A stretch of DNA of 13,267 nucleotides. Source: PWND01 sp964601515 (lineage in GTDB: Bacteria > Bacteroidota > Bacteroidia > Bacteroidales > UBA7960). The stretch spans positions 1-13,267 of the forward strand of contig CAZRNU010000083.1 of the NCBI GenBank assembly GCA_964601515.1, in the 5' to 3' direction. The position numbers and the translations under genes were made by a program. Shown here piece by piece: positions 7,640 to 12,213 of this stretch (positions are counted from its first letter, which is position 1; each line of letters opens with the position of its first letter). Under the pieces are notes generated by a model. It worked only from the letters and a program-made list of their open reading frames with translations. It made no database searches and was not told the DNA's origin.

Positions 7640-8278
7640 TTAATGCAATTTCGATCCAATCAGATGAATAAACTCAGCTCTTGTTTTGTCTGTTAGAAAT
7701 GCTCCTGTAAAGTCGGATGTAGTTGTAACAGAGTTTTGTTTCTGTATTCCTCTCATCATCATACATAAATGCAGAGCTTCAATCACTACAGCAACACCGA
7801 GAGGGTTAAGAGTTTGTTGAATGCAATCTTTAATTTGAGTTGTAAGTCTTTCCTGCACTTGCAGCCTGCGTGCAAAAGCATCGACAACGCGCGGAATTTT
7901 ACTCAACCCTACAATATATCCGTTGGGGATGTAGGCAACGTGAGCTTTACCAATAAATGGAAGCATGTGATGCTCGCACATAGAATAGATTTCAATGTCT
8001 TTTACAATCACCATTTGCCTGTAATCTTCCTTAAACATAGCAGATTTAAGAATCTGGTGAGGATCGAGATCATAGCCGTGCGTAAGAAACTGCAAAGATT
8101 TTGCAACCCTTTCAGGTGTTTTCAACAAACCTTCTCTGCTTGGGTCTTCACCAACAAGCTTAAGAACCTCAGTGTAATGACTTGAAAGTTTTTGAATTTT
8201 CACAGGATTGTAAACGTCAACTTTTTCGTAGTCGTCCATTTTATTTTCAATTACCATTTTTTTATTAATTTGACTCAT
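7640..8278 (-). CDS. folE: GTP cyclohydrolase I
   Basis: This 212-residue enzyme converts GTP to 7,8-dihydroneopterin triphosphate and formate in the cytoplasm, the first step of folate, biopterin and queuosine-type pathways. Zinc ligands are seen as Cys101 and His104 in the CEHH motif and Cys172 in HLCMMMRG; His103 and His170 match the catalytic histidines of the E. coli enzyme. GLSKIPR, ARRLQVQERLT, and TTTSDFTGAF are further family motifs. It is the last gene of a minus-strand cluster, 40 bp after the four-helix-bundle gene and two genes from a PTPS homologue that would use its product. The start codon sits at the edge of a 9-bp repeat, and MVIENKM (Met8) is a possible alternative start. 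The stop abuts a heptad array. Confidence 0.98.
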   Translation of the reverse strand: MSQINKKMVIENKMDDYEKVDVYNPVKIQKLSSHYTEVLKLVGEDPSREGLLKTPERVAKSLQFLTHGYDLDPHQILKSAMFKEDYRQMVIVKDIEIYSMCEHHMLPFIGKAHVAYIPNGYIVGLSKIPRVVDAFARRLQVQERLTTQIKDCIQQTLNPLGVAVVIEALHLCMMMRGIQKQNSVTTTSDFTGAFLTDKTRAEFIHLIGSKLH

Positions 8279-8323
8279 AAGATTTGTAAGATTTATAAGA
8301 TTTATAAGATTTGTAAGATTAGG
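8279..8323 (-). repeat. 9-bp tandem array filling the gap between two genes and holding their stop and start
   Basis: Plus-strand units are AAGATTTGT, AAGATTTAT, AAGATTTAT, AAGATTTGT, AAGATTAGG, in exact 9-bp period from 8279. On the minus strand the TAA stop of the upstream gene (8321-8319) is inside the last unit, and the folE ATG (8278-8276) follows directly after the first. No Shine-Dalgarno is present. Confidence 0.9.
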
Positions 8324-8681
8324 TAGATTTTTTAAGGAACTTTATGAATCCGGACAAAGATTTTGAGATTAATAAAGCATCCATATTTATTTCATTAAAT
8401 TCATCTTCATTAAAATAATTAATATCTAAAGCAACATAGTTTAAACTTCTTAATTCACCACAAGATCCTTTTGCAATAAATAAAAATTGAATAAATTCTT
8501 TATTTGACTTCCTTTCAAAACCTTCAGCAATATATTTCATTATTGAGATGGATGCACTTTGTATCTGATTACAAAATCTATAATCTTTAGAAATATTTTC
8601 CTTTGTAGTTAATAAATAAACCTTTTTAACAAGCTCCCTCGATAATTTCCAAACCTCCATATCTTCAAATTGTCTAATCAT
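8319..8681 (-). CDS. Four-helix-bundle protein, 23S rRNA intervening-sequence (IVP) family
   Basis: The 120-residue protein starts MIRQFEDMEVWKLSRELVKK and carries SASISIMKYIAEGFERKSNKEF and SCGELRSLNYVALD, the standard signature of the 23S-IVP/four-helix-bundle family. Members are encoded inside intervening sequences of 23S rRNA genes, free-standing in many Bacteroidota genomes, or (as Avd) with diversity-generating retroelements; their own biochemical role is unclear. No rRNA or reverse transcriptase is visible here. It lies 41 bp after the PTPS gene and 40 bp before folE, so it is probably co-transcribed with them. A GAGG about 5 bases before the ATG is one of the few Shine-Dalgarno-like sites in the window. 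Its stop codon falls in a 9-bp repeat array. Confidence 0.92.
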   Translation of the reverse strand: MIRQFEDMEVWKLSRELVKKVYLLTTKENISKDYRFCNQIQSASISIMKYIAEGFERKSNKEFIQFLFIAKGSCGELRSLNYVALDINYFNEDEFNEINMDALLISKSLSGFIKFLKKST

Positions 8682-8722
8682 ATTATCCTCATTAATCTTT
8701 TAAATATTCAATCTTAAAAATC

Positions 8723-9136
8723 TTAAATCCCGAAGTACTCTATAAAATTATTCTCTGTTTCCACAATTTTTACGCTGTGCAAATAAGCTCCAGCTTTTTT
8801 TATGGGATTTTCGAGTTGATTCCAAATTTCAATTGCAAGATTCTCGGTTGAAGCCATTTTACCATTCATAAAATCAACTTCAAGATTAATATTTTTATGA
8901 TCAAGCTTTTCAATTATGTGTTCTTTAATTATTTTGCTCAGTTCTTTAAGATTAATAACATATCCTGTTTCAGGGTTTACTTCACCTTTAACTGTTACAA
9001 ACAATATATATTCATGCCCGTGCCAGTTGGGGTTTGAGCATTTCCCAAAAACCTCAAAATTGCGCGCCTCATCCCACTCCTGCCTGAATAGCCGGTGAGC
9101 TGCACTGAATCTTTCACGTCTGGTTAGGTATATCAT
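8723..9136 (-). CDS. 6-pyruvoyltetrahydropterin synthase / 6-carboxytetrahydropterin synthase family (PTPS/QueD)
   Basis: The 137-residue product has the T-fold marks of the family: zinc ligands His14 (SAAHR), His39 and His41 (HGHEY), catalytic Cys33, LDHKNIN with Asp79/His80, and ETEN with Glu126, which anchors the pterin ring. It acts on 7,8-dihydroneopterin triphosphate, the FolE product, which fits the cluster. The Cys-to-HGH spacing is C-X5-HGH, as in animal 6-pyruvoyltetrahydropterin synthase, rather than the C-X3-HGH of E. coli QueD, so whether it serves biopterin or queuosine synthesis is open. No queC or queE is in the window. The ATG is directly preceded by a heptad repeat array and has no Shine-Dalgarno. 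Confidence 0.93.
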   Translation of the reverse strand: MIYLTRRERFSAAHRLFRQEWDEARNFEVFGKCSNPNWHGHEYILFVTVKGEVNPETGYVINLKELSKIIKEHIIEKLDHKNINLEVDFMNGKMASTENLAIEIWNQLENPIKKAGAYLHSVKIVETENNFIEYFGI

Positions 9137-9178
9137 AGGTATTAGGTATTAGGTATCGGGTGTCAGGTGTCAGGCAAT
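9137..9178 (+). repeat. Six-unit AGGTATT/AGGTGTC heptad array abutting the PTPS start codon
   Basis: Units are AGGTATT, AGGTATT, AGGTATC, GGGTGTC, AGGTGTC, AGGCAAT, exact 7-bp period. The first base is next to the start codon (9136-9134), so the 5' leader of the PTPS gene is repeat. An inverted related array is at 11078-11105. Confidence 0.92.
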
Positions 9179-9184
9179 AGCACA

Positions 9185-9274
9185 CGTCATCTCGAGCGTT
9201 AGTGAGAGATCCGGTTGTTAAGCGCTCATCATCGACGGGATCTCTCCCTTCGCTTCACTTCGGTCGAGATGACA
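9185..9274 (-). repeat. 86-bp-type imperfect palindrome, copy 3 (inverted)
   Basis: This is nearly the reverse complement of copy 4 (10985-11070), differing by a 3-bp insertion near the centre (CATCATCG versus CATCG) and two substitutions in the CGTTAGTGAGAG arm. It has terminal CGTCATCTCGA and TCGAGATGAC arms and a central AGCGCT. No 42-bp array is attached. Confidence 0.93.
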
Positions 9275-9283
9275 CATTCTCAC

Positions 9284-9337
9284 TTTTCCTGTAACTCTTC
9301 TGTCACTTTCCTGTCACCCTTTCTGTCACTCTTTCCT
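9284..9337 (+). repeat. CTGTCAC-type 11/12-bp tandem array
   Basis: Repeats of the form TTTCCTGTAACTC, TTCTGTCACTT and TCCTGTCACCC occupy this stretch. It is related to 7476-7534 and, inverted, to 10912-10974, and joins copy 3 of the palindrome to the hairpin element. Confidence 0.82.
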
Positions 9338-9361
9338 GTGGCTTCGGGAGCCTCAGCCACC
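9321..9361. repeat. 41-bp conserved hairpin element, copy 2 (possible terminator for the thioredoxin-like gene)
   Basis: Identical to 7520-7560. GTGGCT (9338-9343) pairs with AGCCAC (9355-9360). It lies 35 bases past the stop of the minus-strand lipoprotein gene, and its heptad array lies between and over that stop. Confidence 0.7.
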
Positions 9362-9364
9362 ATT

Positions 9365-9407
9365 CACTATCCACTATCCACTCAGGACTCAGGACTCAGG
9401 ACTTAGG
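9365..9407 (-). repeat. Heptad array (CACTATC, then ACTCAGG/ACTTAGG) overlapping the lipoprotein stop codon
   Basis: CACTATC occurs twice, then ACTCAGG three times and ACTTAGG once in 7-bp period. Read on the minus strand, AGTCCTAAGTCCTGA encodes the last residues SPKS and the TGA stop (9398-9396), so the gene ends inside the array. Confidence 0.93.
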
Positions 9408-10826
9408 ACTCTGACCTTCCAACGCCTTCAACAGCACACCGTCAATTTCCGGACTACTTGGCCTTGGTGGATTGTTGTCAAAAATATTTCCGTCTTTGCC
9501 AATTATATAAAATGTTGGGATAAACAAAACATTATAAGATCCGGGTATTGGCTGGTTTCTTCCCGATACATTTGCATGTATTCCGGATATCTCATGTTTT
9601 TCTATTGCTTCTTTCCATTTTACTGCATCAGTGTCTATTGAAATATACAAATAAACAATATCATCATTATAATCAACCATTCTTTTCTTAAGTTCCTTTG
9701 CAGGAGCCATTTCTCTAATACATGGTCCGCACCAGCTTGCCCAAAAATCGAGATAAACAACCTTTCCTTTATAATCGCTAAGCTTTACAACATTACCATC
9801 AATGTCGGTAATAGAAAAATCAGGAGCAGGATTTCCGGGCATTAAACTTAGTTTTTTGTTATAAATATTGTCAACAATATCTTTATAAATTCCGGGGGTA
9901 GCAATTTCTTTATATTCATTATAAAGAGCTTCACTTTGTTCAAAAGTCTCAATACCAAAAGAAAAATATGCACATTTCGATAGCACAAAGTTCAAACTTT
10001 CGCCACTCAAATTTTCTTTAGCATAATCAAATTGCAACTTATAGAATGACCCTTTATACTCCTCTCCCATTGCCGCAAGAATTTCTGAAACACCATAACT
10101 AACATAACCATCAAGAAAATCGCGATACTCTTTTATGCTTATGGCTGAATCGTCAAATAGATTTTCCGCGCTGAGGAAACTATAATAATCTTCGGGTAAT
10201 TCAGGCTTAGAATCAAGTTTTTTAACAAATTGATAATAGCTTGGGTAAGTAAGTTTTAAATTATACTGTTCGTAATTTATGCTTTTCATAATATTATCAA
10301 CAAACTCCTTTTCCATCAAATCAATATTTGGGAAATTCTGAAGATAACTAATCTTTTTACTTTTTACCTCTTCCATAAAAGCAAGAGCCTCAGTAACCTC
10401 AAGTTCAGCAATTTTGAATAAAAGGTTTCTATATCCATATTCTTTTTCAATTTCAAAAGCATATGAAACCAGGAAATTGCTTTCGTGCGAATTATATCCG
10501 CTTATGTATGGCATAGAATCACGTTGTTCCATATCAAACTCGACAAATATTTTAGAATCCGGTCTAACGTAAAGCTTGATAGTTCGCGGAGGCATACTTA
10601 TATAAACAAATTCACTGGTTTTAATCGGCAACTTAACAATAAATGAATTGACCTCATCCAGTTCAATAGTAAAACTTTCAGTCTCGCTCTTTAGATAATC
10701 TTTATAATAAAAGGCCTCTAATTTGTCGGAATTAGGATTTTTAATATTTCCTGTAATTTTAATGGTTTTGTCCTTGCACGATGCCGCTAAAAATACAACA
10801 GCAATGATAAAAAGAAGTTTTTTCAT
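9396..10826 (-). CDS. TlpA/ResA-type thioredoxin-fold lipoprotein
   Basis: The 476-residue protein has a lipoprotein signal peptide, MKKLLFIIAVVFLAASC, with acceptor Cys17, placing it on the periplasmic or outer-membrane face. Residues about 20-110 form a beta-rich N-domain like DUF4369, followed by a helical region (about 115-325) and an AhpC/TSA-TlpA thioredoxin domain (about 328-470). The domain shows FWASWCGPC with Cys366 and Cys369, and the cis-proline Pro437 in FIPTFY. It probably acts as a thiol-disulfide oxidoreductase; Bacteroidota have many such paralogues and the substrate is not evident. The nearby Cys-rich metal proteins are possible clients by context only. The C-terminal SPKS and stop codon come from a heptad repeat. 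Inverted copies of a composite repeat lie on both sides. Confidence 0.93.
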   Translation of the reverse strand: MKKLLFIIAVVFLAASCKDKTIKITGNIKNPNSDKLEAFYYKDYLKSETESFTIELDEVNSFIVKLPIKTSEFVYISMPPRTIKLYVRPDSKIFVEFDMEQRDSMPYISGYNSHESNFLVSYAFEIEKEYGYRNLLFKIAELEVTEALAFMEEVKSKKISYLQNFPNIDLMEKEFVDNIMKSINYEQYNLKLTYPSYYQFVKKLDSKPELPEDYYSFLSAENLFDDSAISIKEYRDFLDGYVSYGVSEILAAMGEEYKGSFYKLQFDYAKENLSGESLNFVLSKCAYFSFGIETFEQSEALYNEYKEIATPGIYKDIVDNIYNKKLSLMPGNPAPDFSITDIDGNVVKLSDYKGKVVYLDFWASWCGPCIREMAPAKELKKRMVDYNDDIVYLYISIDTDAVKWKEAIEKHEISGIHANVSGRNQPIPGSYNVLFIPTFYIIGKDGNIFDNNPPRPSSPEIDGVLLKALEGQSPKS

Positions 10827-10867
10827 AATGTTTAGATTTTAATATTTCCGCTTTTTTATAATAACAA

Positions 10868-10875
10868 CAAATATA
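10868..10875 (-). promoter_or_regulatory. Candidate -7 box of the lipoprotein gene
   Basis: The minus strand reads TATATTTG (TAnnTTTG), 41 bases before the start codon. No matching -33 TTTG is found upstream, so support is limited. Confidence 0.38.
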
Positions 10876-10911
10876 AGCTTTTGGTTTTGATGTTTTTAAT
10901 TTTTTTTTTGT

Positions 10912-10974
10912 CAGGAAAGTTACAGGAAAAGGTGACAGGAAAGTGACAGGAAAGTGACAGAAGAGTGACAGGAA
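10912..10974 (-). repeat. Inverted copy of the CTGTCAC-type tandem array
   Basis: Plus-strand units such as AGGAAAGTGAC and AGAAGAGTGAC repeat with an 11-bp-like period. Reverse-complemented they match 9284-9337. With the palindrome and heptads beside them they form the right arm of an inverted repeat around the lipoprotein gene. The 362 bases 10827-11188 hold this array, palindrome copy 4, a heptad array and two promoters; a short minus-strand open frame across them is repeat-derived and not called. Confidence 0.85.
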
Positions 10975-10984
10975 ATTGAGAATG

Positions 10985-11070
10985 TGTCATCTCGACCGAA
11001 GTGAAGCGAAGGGAGAGATCCCGTCGATGAGCGCTTAACAACCGGATCTCTCGCTGACGCTCGAGATGAC
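10985..11070 (+). repeat. 86-bp imperfect palindrome, copy 4
   Basis: TGTCATCTCGA ... TCGAGATGAC with arms GAGAGATCCCGT and CCGGATCTCTC and centre GAGCGCTTAACAA. It is the inverted partner of copy 3. Confidence 0.93.
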
Positions 11071-11077
11071 GTGTGCT

Positions 11078-11105
11078 ATTGCCTGACACCTGATACCTGA
11101 TACCT
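11078..11105 (-). repeat. Heptad array, inverted partner of 9151-9178
   Basis: Units ATTGCCT, GACACCT, GATACCT, GATACCT in exact 7-bp period; the reverse complement is AGGTATC, AGGTATC, AGGTGTC, AGGCAAT. The flanking CACACGTCATC is shared with the other copy. Confidence 0.9.
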
Positions 11106-11129
11106 TTCCTGTCACCATTTCTAAAAAAA

Positions 11130-11161
11130 TTTGCTATTTAGAATCTTTTTAAATAACTTTG
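11130..11161 (+). promoter_or_regulatory. Bacteroidota-type promoter for the HMA-domain gene
   Basis: TTTG (11130-11133) and TAACTTTG (11154-11161) are separated by 20 bases, matching the TTTG / TAnnTTTG consensus with its usual spacing. The start codon is 27 bases downstream of the -7 box. This is the best promoter in the window. Confidence 0.75.
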
Positions 11162-11188
11162 TAAAAAATTTAATTAAAAGCAATAATT

Positions 11189-11563
11189 ATGAAAGCACTA
11201 AAATCAAATTTCGTTACAGCTATGTTATTATTTGCATCTGTCTTATTAATGTATGCAATCAATACAGAAGCCAAAACAATCGCTCACAACCACAATGAAA
11301 CAGAGGCCGAGTTTAAGGTTTTGGGAAAATGTGGCATGTGTACAACGCGAATAGAGAAAGCCGCAAAAGGAGTTAAAGGTGTTACTTATGCATCTTACAA
11401 TCTTGAAAAACAAATGCTCACAGTTAAATACAAGTCAGACAAAACTTCTCAGGAAGATATTGAAAAAGCTGTAGCCAAAGTTGGTCACGATACTGAAAAC
11501 TTCAAAACCGACGATAAAACGTATAACAATTTGCATAATTGCTGCAAGTATCAGAGGGAGTAA
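11189..11563 (+). CDS. Exported heavy-metal-associated (HMA) domain protein
   Basis: The 124-residue protein has an N-terminal hydrophobic signal (about residues 8-27), a His stretch AHNHNE (32-37) and an HMA ferredoxin-like fold (about 40-105). The metal-binding GKCGMCTTRIEKA motif contains Cys48 and Cys51 (CxxC). A C-terminal CCKYQ (Cys118, Cys119) resembles the tail seen in other Bacteroidota periplasmic HMA proteins. It probably binds copper or another soft metal in the periplasm as a chaperone or scavenger. It opens a plus-strand series with a Cys/His-rich protein and a TonB-dependent receptor. The exact metal is inferred from family and context only. Confidence 0.93.
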   Translation: MKALKSNFVTAMLLFASVLLMYAINTEAKTIAHNHNETEAEFKVLGKCGMCTTRIEKAAKGVKGVTYASYNLEKQMLTVKYKSDKTSQEDIEKAVAKVGHDTENFKTDDKTYNNLHNCCKYQRE

Positions 11564-11590
11564 CATAAGCAGCAGCCTATGTATATATAA

Positions 11591-11626
11591 TTCTTTATAA
11601 ATGAGTTTTTTAACATTTATGAAGAA
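11591..11626. other. Inverted repeat (hairpin) between HMA and Cys-rich protein genes
   Basis: A 13-base arm (11591-11603, TTCTTTATAAATG) pairs with 11614-11626 (CATTTATGAAGAA), with one T-G wobble and a 10-base T-rich loop. It starts 28 bases after the HMA stop codon and ends 20 bases before the next -7 box. It could be a terminator without a U-tract, an RNA stability element, or a dyad operator; the sequence does not decide. Confidence 0.55.
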
Positions 11627-11646
11627 TGTCTAATCCGAAATTTTTG

Positions 11647-11654
11647 TAATTTTG
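11647..11654 (+). promoter_or_regulatory. Candidate -7 box of the Cys/His-rich protein gene
   Basis: TAATTTTG fits TAnnTTTG and ends only 9 bases before the ATG at 11664, so a transcript from it would have almost no leader. No clear -33 TTTG is present. Confidence 0.45.
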
Positions 11655-11663
11655 CACACGATT

Positions 11664-12134
11664 ATGAAAAAGACAGTTAATTTCATATTAGCAACAATTT
11701 TAGCGTTTAATATCCTGCTTTCATTTGCAGGAGTAAACCTTCTTATTCATAATTGTCATCATTGCAACTCTACTGAGTTTTTTGTTTTTTTCGAGCCTGA
11801 TCATGATTGTTGTGAAAATCATCATAATAGTAATCACAAAAAAGATCAATCAGAGTGCTGCACTTTACCTATAGAAGCAAACAGCAGTGAAGGTTTATGT
11901 GACAATTGCTGCTCAACTGAAACTGAGTATGTTAAAGCCGACTATAAGGCTTCTGTTGAAAAAAACATTACTAAAATTTGGGTTGCAACTACACCAATTG
12001 CAAGTGTACTTATTGATGTTTGCTGCGTTGATTGTGTTAAAGAAGAAACTGCAAAGTTTTATTACGATAAACCGCCTCACAAGCCCACAGGAAAGGATTT
12101 TGTTATCTTTTCGCATAATTTGAAAATCTGCTAA
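11664..12134 (+). CDS. Exported Cys/His-rich protein, HYC_CC_PP-like
   Basis: The 156-residue product has a signal peptide (about residues 1-24) and then 13 cysteines and 9 histidines, including HNCHHC (29-34), HDCC (47-50), ECC (64-66), CDNCC (79-83) and CCVDC (120-124). The end has a Pro-Pro motif, KPPHKPTGKDFVIF. This order (His/Cys near the export signal, CC pairs, then PP) resembles the Bacteroidota family named HYC_CC_PP, seen next to metal-type TonB receptors. It is probably a periplasmic metal-binding protein. ATG 11664 is preferred to an in-frame TTG at 11652 because the TTG overlaps a promoter box and the ATG gives a normal signal peptide. It ends 79 bp before the receptor start. 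Confidence 0.85.
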   Translation: MKKTVNFILATILAFNILLSFAGVNLLIHNCHHCNSTEFFVFFEPDHDCCENHHNSNHKKDQSECCTLPIEANSSEGLCDNCCSTETEYVKADYKASVEKNITKIWVATTPIASVLIDVCCVDCVKEETAKFYYDKPPHKPTGKDFVIFSHNLKIC

Positions 12135-12163
12135 CTATTTTGTTTTAAGTTGATTTTGGTAAT

Positions 12164-12177
12164 TGAAGTTTACTTCA
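12164..12177. promoter_or_regulatory. Perfect short dyad upstream of the TonB receptor
   Basis: TGAAGT-TT-ACTTCA is a perfect 6-bp inverted repeat with a 2-base spacer, 36 bases before the receptor start codon. It could be an operator half-site pair for a dimeric repressor; chance occurrence in AT-rich sequence is also possible. Confidence 0.3.
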
Positions 12178-12213
12178 TTACTCATTTTATTATTCACTTT
12201 AAAACTAATAGTC

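Noticed and set aside
7769..8185. Plus-strand open frame of 138 codons opposite folE
   Set aside because: It is an antisense shadow of an unmistakable GTP cyclohydrolase I.
8319..8681. Diversity-generating retroelement or 23S rRNA intervening sequence
   Set aside because: The four-helix-bundle protein alone suggests these, but no reverse transcriptase, template/variable repeat pair or rRNA sequence is visible nearby.
9215..9406. Small plus-strand open frame (63 codons)
   Set aside because: It covers palindrome copy 3, the CTGTCAC array and the hairpin element, and overlaps the lipoprotein's 3' end; no protein signature.
9185..11070. Copies 3 and 4 of the palindrome as terminal repeats of an insertion sequence
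   Set aside because: No transposase is encoded between them and no target-site duplication is visible, because homology extends past the palindromes; kept only as an inverted-repeat hypothesis.
10856..11089. Small minus-strand open frame (77 codons)
   Set aside because: It lies wholly on palindrome copy 4 and the CTGTCAC array and its translation is repeat-like.
11652..11663. TTG start giving a protein with four more residues (MHTI)
   Set aside because: The TTG overlaps the TAATTTTG promoter box; the ATG at 11664 gives a standard signal peptide.
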